Assembly: GCA_004431415.1 (NCBI GenBank) | Contig: QPMI01000409.1 | Span: 1 to 64,000, forward strand | Source of the DNA: Cyanophora paradoxa | Taxonomy: Eukaryota; Glaucocystophyceae; Cyanophorales; Cyanophoraceae | DNA: 64,000 nucleotides | Direction: 5' to 3' | Shown here: one piece after another, positions 43,816 through 55,900 of the stretch | Layout of the letters: the number at the start of each line of letters is the position of its first letter | How positions within the stretch are numbered: position 1 is the stretch's first letter | Notes under the pieces: model-generated | Database searches by the model: none | The model's input: the letters and a program-made list of their open reading frames with translations, nothing else | Told to the model about the DNA's origin: nothing | Position numbers and translations under genes: made by a program

Positions 43816-44101
43816 CCGCGCACCGACGGCGAGCACTTCCGGCGGGAGTCCGACGATTGAGAAGACGGAACGCTGGGAGCGGTCAGCGGTCGCCATGGTG
43901 GAGAATTTGAGCGCGCGAGAGGGCGGTGCTGGGGCCGATTCGTGCCGCTTTGAAGTGCGCAAGAGGCCGGTGCTGAGGCGAAGTGCCGCTTTAATGTCCG
44001 AAAGTGTTCGCAGCGCCGTGCTGACTGTGGCCGCTCGGCAGACTGGGGCGCACGGGAGGCTGGGCGCGGGGGAAATCGTTTGGCGCCAAGATGTTTGAAC
44101 T

Positions 44102-45578
44102 ATGCGATTGTACCCAGGTGAAATCGACTTCAGCCCCGTCCCGGATCAAGGCCGCTCGCAGCCCTCTAGGCGAATGGATTCCGCGTTTTGCGTGCTAGGG
44201 GCAGCGCCAGCGGCGGTCTTGACCTACCTTCGGCCCCACCGCCGAGATGCTGCGTGCTGTCCCACCGGTACCGCCGAGACGCAGCACCAGCGCGCTGTCG
44301 CTAGCTGGAGCAAGCCGAGCACGCGCGATCAGGGCCCCGGGGGCCGGCGGACCGGGGGCGATCAGCGCGGCCCTTGGCGCTCAGGTGGGCAGCAGCGCTC
44401 GAGCGAAGGTCGCCAGCGCTTCAGCCGTGACGAAAGCGGCTTCCCGCGGCGCTCCGAGCGGGACGGAGGACGCGGATCACGCGGGGAGGAGAGCGGAGGT
44501 CGGCGCTTCGATCGGGAGGAGCGCGGCTCGCGCTATGAGCGGGGCGGCGAAGGCCGATCGCGCTTCCAGAGTCGGGAGGAGGGGGCAGGCGGCCGGCGCT
44601 TCGATCGGGAGGAGCGCGGATCGCGCTATGAGCGGGGCGGCGAAGGCCGATCGCGCTTCCAGAGTCGGGAGGAGGGGGCAGGCGGCCGGCGCTTCGATCG
44701 GGAGGAGCGCGGCTCGCGCTATGAGCGGGGCGGCGAAGGCCGATCGCGCTTCCAGAGTCGGGAGGAGGGGGCAGGCGGTCGGCGCTTCAATCGGGAGGAT
44801 CGCGGATCCCGTTTCGGGAGCCGGTCCGCCGGCCGGCGCGACGACAGACCAACAGGCGCCTGGGACAGGCCGGCGCGCCCTGGGGAGCGCCCGGAGAGCT
44901 CATGGGACATGCCCGCGCCGGCGTCCTCTGCTCAGGGCGCGCTAGAGCGCCCTGGAGGGTTCGCGAGCCCGGAGCGAGCTCCGCGCGGTGACGCGCTGGA
45001 CCTGAGCGATTTCCCTGCCGGTGTCGTGGAGTACACGAGCTCGGCCCCCTCCGAACGCAGCGGAAAGCTGGTCAACGCGCTCTCCAAGGCCCAGATCGGA
45101 AGGTGCACTTCGCTGACGATGTTTCCAAGCAAGCCATGACGCCCTGCGCTTGCTTGCATACGCAGTATGGAAGTTGTGGAACTTCTTGTCGCAAAAGGGC
45201 GCGTGCACGTGAACGGATCGCCTGTCACTGACACGGCTGCCATCGTGGAAGTGACTGATCGCATTGTGCGCGGATGTGCCCTCGATCCTTCACGTGTACA
45301 CGCTTAGACTTGCAAAGGTGGTGAACGGCGAGTTCCTAGAGCCGGAGAGGGACGAGCCCGATAACGATGACGAGGATTACGACGACGCGGACGACTGGGA
45401 CCCTCGAAAGTGCGGTTTCTTCCCGTTCGCCTGCACTGTGGAGGACCGACTGACACGGTCTTCTCTGCCCCCATGCAGCCGCGGGAAGCTTCCGAAGGAG
45501 TACTCGTCAAGCATCGATGGGGGCTTCTTCAAGCGGAAGCTCATGGAGGTCAAGAACGGGACTTCGGGCTCGAGCTAA
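44102..45578 (+). CDS. S4-domain RNA-binding protein with 31-residue Arg/Gly/Glu repeats
   Basis: The N-terminal part (from 44102 or 44247) is basic and low complexity. Three exact or near-exact 93-bp units start at 44501, 44594 and 44687, and a degenerate fourth at 44780. Each encodes GRRFDREERGSRYERGGEGR plus SRFQSREEGAG. After an intron or two comes an S4 RNA-binding fold: LVNALSKAQIG, then VELLVAKGRVHVNGSPVTDT and VEVTDRIV. An acidic tail (PDNDDEDYDDADDWDPRK), an intron (about 45409-45479) and RGKLPKEYSSSIDGGFFKRK finish at TAA 45576-45578. It could be an organellar ribosome-associated or pseudouridine-synthase-derived S4 protein; no catalytic domain is seen. Fragments of the repeat region are copied, inverted, at 30.8-31.2 kb. 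Confidence 0.68.
44501..44810 (+). repeat. 93-bp coding tandem repeat
   Basis: Units at 44501, 44594, 44687 and a partial one at 44780, spaced exactly 93 bp, in frame (31 codons). Near identity between the units implies recent expansion or conversion. Confidence 0.95.
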
Positions 45579-45664
45579 GTCTCTAAAAATCCCTGCCGCC
45601 ATCGGCCAGTGCAGATCTGGATTCATGTATGCGCATTCAATAGCTATGGTTTCCAATTTCGGTT

Positions 45665-45872
45665 TGCTCTTTCTACTAGGCTATGTGACGGGCGCGCGGG
45701 ACACTTCTAGATCTAGACCTTCAGCGCTTGAACTATATATAGCCGTGCTGTTCGGGATGAGAGCGTAACCCGCAGGAGCCCCGAGCCTCGGAGGCCCGAG
45801 GGGCCCTGTCTGATGGAAAAATGGGGGAGCCTAGCTAGCTGCAGAGAGTCGCGTCGGCGCCCACCCCCGTAA
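45665..45872 (-). mobile_element. Diverged Fanzor-type right-end module, copy 6
   Basis: Starts TGCTCTTTCTACTAGG. It keeps blocks GGGCGCGC, CAGCGCTTGAACT, GCCGTGCTGTTCGGGATGAG, AGCGTAACCCGCAGG, CTGATGGAAAAATGGGGGAG and CCTAGCTAGCTG in the same order as the other copies but with many substitutions. The short hairpin of the other copies is replaced by a much longer one (about 45776-45812, CCCCGAGCCTCGG...GGCCCGAGGGG). It lies 86 bp after the stop of the S4-domain gene, oriented like copies 2, 3, 5 and 7. Confidence 0.82.
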
Positions 45873-46081
45873 TCGTAATTCTCAAATTCTTTTCATTTTC
45901 AAGTTTTAGGACTCAGCCACCTAGTACCACGCAGAAAAAGGGTGCTACAAACTAATAGAGATCTATCAGCTAAAATGGTACACATGCAGGGCGGATCCGG
46001 ACAGTGAAAGGGTTCAAGAAAGACTGCCGATCGGAATGGGGCGGCGGGAAGGGGCAGAGCAGAGGCGGGTCATGATCTTGA

Positions 46082-49000
46082 TCATGCGTCGACACCCTCG
46101 ATGCGGTCCTCGACCTCCTGGTACAGCTCCCGGAGGCGGTCGAGGTTCTCATCGCTCGTATCCCAGTAGCCGCGGCCGTTAGCCTCGAGCAGCGTCTGCA
46201 CCATCTTGCGGAACGAGTTCGGGTTCGCGTCCAACAGCCGCTGGCACATCGCCGGGTCGTTGATGAACGTCTCGTTTGCGTCCTCGTAAATCCAGTTGTC
46301 GACGGCGCCGGCGGTCGCCGACCAGCCAAGCGTGTTCGTCAGCCGCTTCGACAACTCCCGTACGCCCTCGTAGCCGTGGCTCATCATGCCCTCGTACCTG
46401 CACCCGTGGCGTCAGCGGGTCCTGGAGGGGACATCGGAGGGGCGGGGAGGGGACGCACCACTTGGGGTTGAGGAGCTTGGTGCGGGCGTCGAGGCGGACG
46501 GTCTCCGCGAGGGTGCGGACCTGGGCGTTCGCGGTGGTCGTGTCGGCGATGTAGGCCGCGACCTTCTTGCCGTCGCCGCGGAGCGAGGAGACGAGCTTCG
46601 TGGGGTCGGAGTCGAAGTAGTGGGAGACGTCCGTAAGGGAGATCTCGGACGAGTCCAGGTTCTGGAAGGTCGCGTCGCACTTCTTGAGCGACGCCTCGAA
46701 GATATCGCGCTTCTGGTCGATGCCACCTGGGTTGTCGGCCGTGTACGCGAACGACTTGCGCGCGAGGTACATGTCCTGCAGCTGGTCCTCGCTCTCCCAC
46801 GTGCCGTTCTCGACGGCGAGGTTGACGTTGCTCGAGTAGGAGCCCGAGGCGTTGGAGAAGACGCGGGTCGCGGCGTCGCGGACGCTGCAGTTGAGCTCCT
46901 CCGCCTGCTCGAGTGCGTGCTTGCGCACGAAGTTCATCTCGAGGGGCTCGTCGGCCTCGGCCGCCATCTTGACGGCCTTGTCGAGCAGCTGCATCTGGTT
47001 CACGAAGAGGTCGCGGAAGACGCCCGAGCAGTTGACGACGACGTCAATGCGGGGCCGGCCCAGCTCCTCCAGCGGGATAAGCTCCACCTGCGAGGCGCGG
47101 GGCGTGAATTCGGGGCGAGCGTAACGCAGAACCGGGCGCTATGGGGAGACTGACCTTGTTGACGCGGCCCAGCTGGTCGGGAACGGGCCGAGCGCCAACG
47201 AACCAGAGGACCTGGGCGAGGGACTCGCCGTAGGTCTTGATGTTGTCCGTGCCCCACAGAACGCAGGCGATGGACTCGGGGTAGGCCCCGTCGTTCTCCT
47301 GCTGCTGGCGGGCGATGAGGCGGTCGACGACCGTCTTCGCCGACTTGCACGCCGCCGCCGTCGGGATAGCCTGCGGGTCCAGCGCGTGGATGTTCTTGCC
47401 CGTCGGGAGCACGCCGGGGTTACTGCGCGAGGCGCGCGGAGCGCGGGGGTCAGAACACGGCGGGCGGGGCAACGGCGTCGTATGCCGTTAAATAGCGCAC
47501 CGGATGGGGTCACCGCCGGGCCCCGGGGTGATGTACTCGCCCTCGAGGGCGCGGACGAGCGAGGCGAGCTCGTTGTCGGCAACGACCTGCTGGAGGCAGA
47601 ACTGGAGGTACTCGAGCAGGGGCTTGAGGTCCGCCTCCGACGCGTTCTCGAAGCCGGCCTTGGCGATCGCCTCGGCGACGGGGGACTTCTTGTTGCCGGC
47701 GAGGAAGAAGTCGGTGATCTGCTTGACGGCCGAGACGCGGCCGCCGTAGGCAGACTCGGCGACGAGCGACTCGACGGCCGCGCGCGTCGCGTCGTTGATG
47801 CGCTGCAGGAGGTCGACGTCGTCAAGGACGCCGCGGTCGGAGCTCTGGTAGATCTGCTCGATGTTGCGCCCGATCGACTCGGCGAGGATGCGCGGCATCG
47901 ACTTGGTGCCGTCCTCCTCGCGGTCCAGCGAGGCGATCGAGACGAGGGTCGCCACCGACTCGTCCGTCGAGGGCGGCGTGCCGACGACGTGGAGGCCGCA
48001 GGGCAGCAGGCGCGACTCGATCTCCATGAGCTTCGCGTAGACCTTGCCGACGATCGTGTTGCGCTCCTCGGCGTCCATCTCCTCGGTGACCTCGTTGGGG
48101 AGCGGCACGTCCTTGTCCAGGTTGCACTGGCGCGCCGTCTCGATGATGGCGTTGACGATGCCGACCGCGCGGCCGCCGTCCTTGAGCGACTGGTACGACG
48201 AGATGAGCTCCTTGAGCTCCTTCAGGCCCTTGTACAGGCCGGCGTTCTCGGCCGGCGGCGTCAGGTACGAGATGGTCGCGGCGTAGGAGCGGCGCTTGGC
48301 GATGGTCGCCTCCGACGGGTTGTTGGCCGCGTAGTAGTAGATGTTGGGCGTCGTCGAGATGAGGCTGTCCGGGTAGCAGTACTCGGACATGCCGACCTGC
48401 TTGCCGGGCATGAACTCGAGCGAGCCGTGCGTGCCGAAGTGGAGGACGGCGTCCGCGCCCCAGATGCGCTCCAGGTACGTGTAGAAGGCCGCGAAACCGT
48501 GGTGCGGCGACGCCGAGCGGGAGAAGAGGAGGCGCATCGGGTCGCCCTCGTAGCCGAAGGTCGGCTGCACGCCGATGAAGACGTTGCCGAAGTGCTTGCC
48601 GTAGACGAGCAGGTTCTGGCCGTCGGTGTTGAGGGTGCCGGGGGCGGGGCCCCAGTTCTCCTTGAGGCGCTCGACGTAGGGCGTGTTGGCCTCGTACTCG
48701 GAGACGGGCATGCGGTACGCGACGTTGAGCTCCGGCGAGTTGATGCGCGCCTCGGCGTCGTGCAGCACCTCCTCGATCAGGTCCTGCGGCGACTCGGGGA
48801 GCGCCCCGACGTCGTAGCCGGCCTGCGCGAGGGCCTCCAGCACGCGGTAGACCGAGCTGAAGACGTCCAGGTACGCGGCCGAGCCGACGTTGCCCTTGTC
48901 CGGCGGGAATGAGAAGACCGTGATGGCGACCTTCTTCTCCGCCGCCTTCTTGCGGCGCAGATTCGCCCACTGCGGCGGCCGGTCGAGTCAGGCGGGCGTG

Positions 49001-51026
49001 CCGGCAGGCGGGCCGGCGGGAGGCCCGCGGGAGGGGCGCGGACCTTGACGGCGCGAGCGGCGATCTGCTCGACCTTGTCCTGGAGGGTGTGGGCCTTGCC
49101 CGAGTTGCCGTCGCGGCCGGAGAAGACGATAGGCTCAATGGCGCCGTCGAGCTCGGGCAGGGCGACCTGCAGGGCGACCTGGATGGGGTGCAGCCCGAGG
49201 TCCGAGTCGACCCACTCCTCGGTCGTCTGGAAGACCAGCGGGAGCGCCACCATGTAGGGCCGGTTCAGCGCCGTCAGCGCCTCCACCGCCTTGGGGTGGT
49301 CCTGGCGCGCCGGGCCTCCCTGCGCGACGAGGGGCTCGGCCGGGGGTAATCAAAGGGGGAAGGGGCAGAAACGCACGACAAGGGCGAAGCCGGTGAGGGA
49401 GACGACGACGTCGACGATAGGGACGTCGGGGGACTTGGGGTTGTAGAAGTAGGACTTGAGGGGGAGGCTGAAGTCGAGGCCGCCGGCGAAGATGGGGATG
49501 ACGCGCCCGCCCTGCGCCTCGATCTCCTGCACCATGCCGATGTAGTGCGCCTCGTCGCTGGTCACGATGTGCGAGCGCTGGAGGATGAGGCCGACGGTGG
49601 GGGCGGTCGGGTTGCGGCACGCGGCCGGCACGACCTCCGCCGTGTTGTACCACGCAAGGTACTCCTCGATGTCCTCGAAGAGCTTGGGCGCGCGCGGGTG
49701 CCAGATGCCCTGGTCGGGGTAGACCTGGGGCTCCTCGTACTGCAGGGTCGAGTCGATGCTGGTGACATACTTGTCGGTGACGAGCAGCAGGAAGTTGGCA
49801 AGGTTCTCGGGGTTGCCGCCAATCCAGTACTGGAGAGACATCATAAAGTTGCGGGCGTCCTGGGCCTTGTCGGACGGCAGGTACTTCAGGACCTGCAGGA
49901 AAAGGTCCTTAGTTCGCGCGCTGTGGAGCCTCCGCCTCACGTGCGGACCTTAGGAAGGGTGCGGAGGAGCTTGAGCATGCCCTCTTCGAAGCCGGAGCCG
50001 GCCTTCTCGCGGCGCTTGCGCATGAAGCTAGCGATGGCCGACTTCGACTGGCCGAGCTGCGCGAGGCTGAAGTTGCCGAGCTTGTTGAGGCGCATGACCT
50101 GCGGCATCGACGGGAAGACGACGCAGGCATCCAGGCGGTCCCTGCGGGTGCCGGTTGGGCCGGCACGCGGGCACACGTGCGCGGGGTGGGCGAACCGAAC
50201 GGGCTCAACGGCGGCCACAATCTTCTCGGCGAGCTCTTCAATGAAGATGAGCGAGCCGATAAAGATGTTCGCGTCCTGCAGGTTGCGCTTGAACTCCTCG
50301 TAGTTCTGCGCGTTGCGCAGCTCCTCGATAAGGTAGCCGTGGATCTCGACGCAAACGTCCTTATTCGTCGCATTGATGTTGCGCACAGCCTCCGAGAGAG
50401 CTCCCTGTGTGGCACGCGTCGGCGCGCGTGGACCCGTGGCACTCGGCGAGCGGACCTGGTACTGCGCCTCGAGCACGACGTAAACGACCTTCACTACAGC
50501 GCGTCCAGACTTGTCGGGAGTAATCCGTCGGACTGCAGGGTTGACATTGGTATAGCCACCGACCATCATACCAGCACCGACCACCTCGCTGCCCTCATCC
50601 TGGAGACAGAAAGAGAGCGTAAACAAACTTCAAAGCGAGAAGCTCGCTCTCCACCGCCACGCGCACCTTCTGGGCAGGGGGCGTGGTAATCGCCCGGACG
50701 ATAGTATCTACGCCCGGCGCCGGACGGGAGTGCACGCCGCGGGAGAGGCTGAAGAGAGAGCCTTGGCGGAAGCTAGTGCTCGAACGAAGCTGTTGGTGCA
50801 GATCCCGCGCCGCAGCGAGGCCCTGGAACTGCTGGAAGGGAGCCGCCTTCGGGTAGAAGCCCACCGACACGCGGCTAAGCAGGCCACTCGGGGCGTTGGA
50901 TGCTGCCTTCGAACGAGAATACGAACGCGAACTAACCGCGGACGTGCCCGACAGCGCTGCCGCAGACTGTGCTGCGTGAACTGCCGGCACAGGCGCGCCG
51001 AGGAAAGCGAGGGTGGACCCCTCCAT
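46082..51026 (-). CDS. chlH: Magnesium chelatase subunit H (protoporphyrin IX Mg-chelatase)
   Basis: The porphyrin-binding catalytic subunit that inserts Mg2+ into protoporphyrin IX with ChlI and ChlD, in the plastid. Strong matches in order: [208 protein letters not shown] (about 48400-48450), [59 protein letters not shown], ending [11 protein letters not shown]. Length and order are those of a full ChlH. About ten short introns. The proposed start at 51026 ([20 protein letters not shown]) opens a hydrophobic then Ser/Arg/Ala-rich leader, consistent with a bipartite plastid presequence. GC-rich throughout and free of frame errors. Confidence 0.97.
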
Positions 51027-51218
51027 CCTCCCAGCTAATGCTGAGACGACGAGCCTTCTGTTCCGGCGCTGGCTGGCCGGTTTCTTTGCACGCTGGGCGC
51101 ACGCGGCCTGAAACAATCAACCCCGGATTCGGGGGGAAAACTTTCAAGGGGGTACAGGCAAGCGGCACGCTCTTGTGTCGCGGAACCGGCATAGAAGCGG
51201 AGAAGCACGGCGAGCGTA
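51027..51218. promoter_or_regulatory. Shared divergent promoter, chlH / MRPL46
   Basis: Only about 190 bp separate the two proposed start codons, which point away from each other, so both promoters must lie here or overlap the 5' ends. No TATA box is evident. Confidence 0.5.
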
Positions 51219-52591
51219 ATGCTGTGCCGTGCGGGCGCCGGTCGGGCGGCGCACCTGCACCGCCTCGCCGCGCCCCAGCCGGGCTGCCTGCGGTCCCTCC
51301 GCGCCCTGAGCGCCGCCGCAGTGGGTACGTCGGCCGCGTTGCGTTGCGCGACCGTGCATGTGTTGATCCAGGCGCCGCGCCGCAGCGACGGCAACCAAGG
51401 CGGACGCGAAGCCGGCGACAACGCCGAAGCCGCACAATCCGACTGCCAAGTTCAACGAGGCCTGGCAGCACGCAAATCCCTGGAAGCTCAAGGCCGCCGT
51501 CATACTGCAGCGGAACCCGGTGATCATGCGGGACTTGCACGACTGGGAGCAGCAGTGGTGGGATTTGAAGCAGAAGATCGACTTCGAGGTGCGGCAACCG
51601 CGAGCGCACTCCGATCTTGTCTCAATCGCTCGCTCGCCGCGCAGCGCGCCCGGCATGTGCCTGCCGAGTGGTTCCACAAGACCTACGGTATGGGAGGCGA
51701 CGAAGGCGGGGCCGCAGCCGCCCCCGCAGCCGCAGAGAAGAAAAAGAAGAAAGAAGGCGGAGACGCGGCGGCGGCAGCAGGCGGGGCAGCGGCGGGTGGC
51801 CAGCCGGGCGACGCGGAAGCAGGACCGGCTGCCGCGGCGCCGGCAGCGCAGAAGCGCTTCCGGCTTAGCAACGAGGCAGCGCAAATGAAGGAAGAGGAAG
51901 AGGACGAGGAGAAGGATCGCGAGTCGATGCTGCTGCCCCGGTGTGCTCCGCAAGGCTGCGATGGCGAATGGCGGCACGGACTAAGGGCCACGCTCCGCAG
52001 GGTCACGGAGGCCGACCACAAGAACGATAGGAAATCCCTCAACCGCGCTCTTCAAAGGAGGCTGTACCTGATCATCAAGACGGAGAAGGCCCCGGATGGG
52101 CCCTACGAGTGGCATTTTCCCGAGTCCTACTGGAAGGACGGCGAGACCATGCGGCAAGTGCGTCGGTCTCGGATTGTTCCCTCCTGTCTTCTGTACGTTT
52201 CGAGGCTCATCCTCGCCTACGCGCGGCGCACAGGCGGCCGAGAGGACATCTGACCAGTGGTTCGGTACCGAGATCGACCGCTTCTTCATTAGCAACGCCC
52301 CGAGCGCCCATTTCAAGTACCCCTACGCGCAAGACCTCCAGAAGAAGCTTGACGCGTACGGCGCCAAGGTGCGGCCCCGCATTGTCGCGCCCCCCGGGGG
52401 GCTACCCCCCTCATCCTAATAACCCCACGTGCGCCCCGTAGGCCTTCTTCTACCACGCCCAGCTGCTGGACGGCGAGCCGGAGCTCCCCAAGGGCGTGAA
52501 GGATTATTTCTGGGTGACGCGCGACGAGCTCAGCGAGTACCTCCACCCAGACTACCTCAAGTTCGTCGCCGACGCCCTGCCGCCCCTGTAA
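51219..52591 (+). CDS. MRPL46: Mitochondrial large ribosomal subunit protein mL46
   Basis: A mitoribosome-specific protein with a Nudix-derived fold. The N-terminus MLCRAGAGRAAHLHRLAAPQ is a plausible mitochondrial presequence. Family blocks: WKLKAAVILQRNPVIMRDLH, DWEQQWWDLKQKIDFE, an Ala/Gly/Lys-rich insertion (about 51690-51860), RLSNEAAQMKEEEEDEEKD-type, LYLIIKTEKAPDGPYEWHFP, ESYWKDGETMRQ, AAERTSDQWFGTEIDRFFIS, APSAHFKYPYAQDLQKKLDA, AFFYHAQLLDGEPELPKGVK and DYFWVTRDELSEYLHPDYLK; TAA 52589-52591. Introns fall at about 51590, 52160-52230 and 52370-52440. Confidence 0.92.
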
Positions 52592-52986
52592 CTTTCATCA
52601 TGGCATGGGCAATCCCCCTATCCAACTGTCAGCTGGCTGCTGGGGTCCTTGGGGGTGCACGTGCGCATGCGGGGAGGCCGCGAGCGGGTGTGATGTCGAG
52701 GAGCTAGCTAGCTATATATAGGCGGGAAGATGAGCTGCGCGCTCGCCGAGTCGCGATCGTCGCGGGCGCCCACTCAGTGACTGGCTCATTGGCCAGACAC
52801 TGCAGCTGTGTGACATGCCACAATGCACAGCCTGGCCCTGAGCTAGCGCTCGAGCTCGAGTTGGGCCCCGGGCCCGGCGGCCCGCAGAACTCATGATCAT
52901 GATCAGCGTTCACGGTTGAAAAGCATTGCCGCATCATGGCATCGGCAACAGCTCAGCGGCTTGCAATTGAGAGAACGCGACTGCAG
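52592..52986. other. Convergent intergenic region, MRPL46 / UTP14
   Basis: About 395 bp with no gene. Contains small palindromes (GATCATGATCATGATC at about 52893, GCTAGCTAGC at 52705). Probably both 3' UTRs. Confidence 0.5.
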
Positions 52987-55900
52987 CTATGTGAGGGCGG
53001 CGCTGGCGCCGAGGGGCTTGCGCGTGGAGGCCTTCGCCACCGACTTCTTCGACTTCTGCTTGATCGGCTCGATGATCGTGCCCGCCCTGCAGCCGACCCG
53101 GGTCGGACGCGGAAACTCGGCGGCTCGGGATCGAGGACGCACTGGGTGACGATCTTGGGGGCGACGAGGGAGCGGTGGGCGAGGGCCGGGGTCCAGTCCT
53201 TGCCGAGCGGGTTCCGCATGGCGCGCTCGTACTGCTCGCGGGTCTTGTACGGGTGGGGGACCTTGTCCAGCGCGAACTTGGCCGCCTTGGCGTCGTACTT
53301 CTCGTTCACGACGACGTGCTTCAGGCCAGCGTCCTTGCGCTCCGCCAGCGCCTTCGCCTGCGCCGCCGCGTGCTTCTTCGCCGCCTCCTGAGCGAACTTG
53401 GGCATCTTCGAGGGGCGCGCCCCGTCCCCGCCCCACGCCCCCTGCCGCCCCCCTCAGCCTCGGACAGACGGGAGAGCGCGAGGGCTGGGGGCGCGCACCC
53501 ATCCGGGGAGGACGACGACGTCGAGGGCCGGGAGCGAGTCGGCCACCTCCTTCGCCTTCTCCTCCTCGAATTCCTGCTGCTGCGGTCAGCTCCGGGCGGC
53601 CATTCCCTTCTGGAAAGCACAGAGCGGGGCGCGCCTTCTGGAGATCGGGCGCGGCGAAGGCGCGCTCGATGAGCTGCTGGTCCGCCGGCCTTGCGCTCAT
53701 CAGCGACCCGCCCGCTGTGGCCATGTGAGGGAAAGCAGGAGAAGAGCGAATTGCGGGGGGCGGCGGCCCGCACCCTCCGCGTCCTCGGGCAGAATCAGGT
53801 CCTCGGCGGTTAGACCCTCGCCCCCCGCCTTCTTCGCCTCCTTGCCCCGCTTCGCCGTACCGGCTGCCAAGGCGTCGATGAGAGGTTTTGCGTTGGTGAG
53901 CAGTCTTTAGAATTATCACCTTCGCTCCTCTTGAGCCACGGGTTGTCCCCAGCCTCCTCGTCGGGCTCTTGTGGGGCCGCGGCGCCCGCCGCCGCCCCGC
54001 CCTTGCCCTTGGCCGCCGGCTTAGCCGAGTGTGCACTGGACGACGTCCCCGCGGCCGGTGCTGGCGCTGCGAGGGTACTTTAGCAGGCGGAGGAGACCCA
54101 CGGGCATGCGAACGCCGCACGGGCGTGCCTGGCTGGTCGGAGGAGAAGGTCGGGCCCTTGAAGAGGGGCTCCTCGGCGGCCGCGCCCGCAGCCACCGCGC
54201 CGCTCGTCCGCGTCTTCCGGCCCCGCGACATGCCGACCTGCCGCCGCGGATTGGATTCGGAGTTGACGCGAGGCCGGGGGTACACGCACGCCGTCGACCT
54301 GCACGCTTCCGTCCGGCAACTCCATCTGCTCCCACGTCGAAAGCTTCTTCCCCTCCCCCGCCGCATCGCCCGCCGCGGTCGCCGCGCCCTTCTTCCCGCC
54401 CCTGCTCGCGCGGGCCGGGGCAGCCGCCTCCTCTCCCTCGCTGGCGGGCCGTCAGAAGAGGCGAGAGTGAGGGCGACCGAGGGTGAGGGCGCGCCCGTCG
54501 GACGAGGAGCCGGCGTCCGACTCCTGCTCGAAGACCTCGTCGACGGCCCGCGCCCGCTTCTTGGCCTGCTTCCCGTTCTCTCCGTCCGCCGCCGCCGCCG
54601 CCGCCGCGCCCGACACGCCCACGAGCCGCCGCCCGCCCGCCGCCGCCGCCGCCTTAGACTTCGACGAGGGGGCCGGCGCCGCGCGCTCGTCCTCGTCGCC
54701 CTCCGACGCACCGCCGCCCTCGGCCGCCTCCGCGCGCGCCGCCACGAGCTCCTGCTGTGCGTGAGAAGAAGAAGGATGGGCGACTCGGGAAGGCTCCGGG
54801 AGCGGGAGCACGCACGTCGAGGAGCTCCCTGGCCTCCTGCCGCTTCTTCTCGGCGGCCTTCTGCATGAACTTGAGCGCGAGAAGGCCCTTGCCCTGCTGC
54901 TGCTGCTTGCCCCCGGCCGCCTGCATCTCCTCCAGCTCCCGCCGCTCCGACTCGATCATCGCGTCGATCGCCTCCTCCTCGTCCTCGCTGCCGCCCGCCC
55001 CGCCCCCGCCCCCGCCCTCCGAGTCGCTCCCGCTGTCGGAGCCGACCCCCTCGGCCTTGCGCCGCAGGTCTTGCGACCGCTTCAGGTGCTCCGCGATCGC
55101 CTCCCGCGTCTGGCGCCGTTCGAAATCGCGCTCCGGTCAGCGCGCGTCTTCGAGCTCGCGTCAGCTTCGACGCTCGGACGCACGTCGAGGTCGTCGCGGT
55201 CGCCGTGCTCGAGCATGCGCCGCATCCACTTCGACTTGCTCCGGTGCTTCAGCGACATCCGCTCCTGCCGCCCCGAGACTGTGAGCTTCGCAGGCTCGCG
55301 GGCGGGGCCTCGCCGGCCGCGTGGCCCACCTTCGCACGCTCGCGGGCGGCCTTCATCTCGAGCTCCCGCGCCTGCTCCTCGTCCAGCGCGCCGCTGTCGG
55401 CCGCCTTGGCGAGCTCCCGCTCCCGCTCCTTCTTCGCAATCTTGTGGTACCTGCCGCCGACCCTGTTAGAGGGGGAGACAAAGGCCGCGCGGATGGCTCC
55501 CGGCCCGCCCCGCCCGGCCGCCCACGCCCACGCCCACGCACGTCTTCGATTTGATCTTCTTGATCCGCTTGCACTTGAGCTCGTGGTAGAAAAGCAGCGA
55601 GCGCATCTTGGCGAGCTCCGCCTGCCGGGCCTTGACCTGCACCCCCCGAAGAATAAGGCGTAGGCGGGGGCGCTCGCGAGGGGCGGCCGCGCGCCTCCTC
55701 GACGGTGAGCTTCTTCATCTCGAGCTCCTCGCCCTTGGCCGCCGAGTTCTCAGCCAGGCCGCTCTCCTCCAGCAGGCTGGCAACCTCCTTCTCCAGCCCC
55801 GTCGTCGTCTCGAACTTGCTCGTCAGCGCCGCGCTCGACAGGTTCTGCTTCGGCGGCGCGTTGAGCGGGAAGCGCAGCTGCTCCGCCTGCGCGAGTTGGA

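Noticed and set aside
47386-48912. 508-codon plus-strand open frame
   Set aside because: It is the antisense shadow of chlH exons with extreme GC3; composition (Arg/Gly/Val/Leu/Asp) is typical of a reverse frame and it matches no family.
54021-54868. Plus-strand 299-codon frame opposite UTP14
   Set aside because: Arg/Pro/Leu-rich antisense frame of UTP14 exons and introns; no family match.
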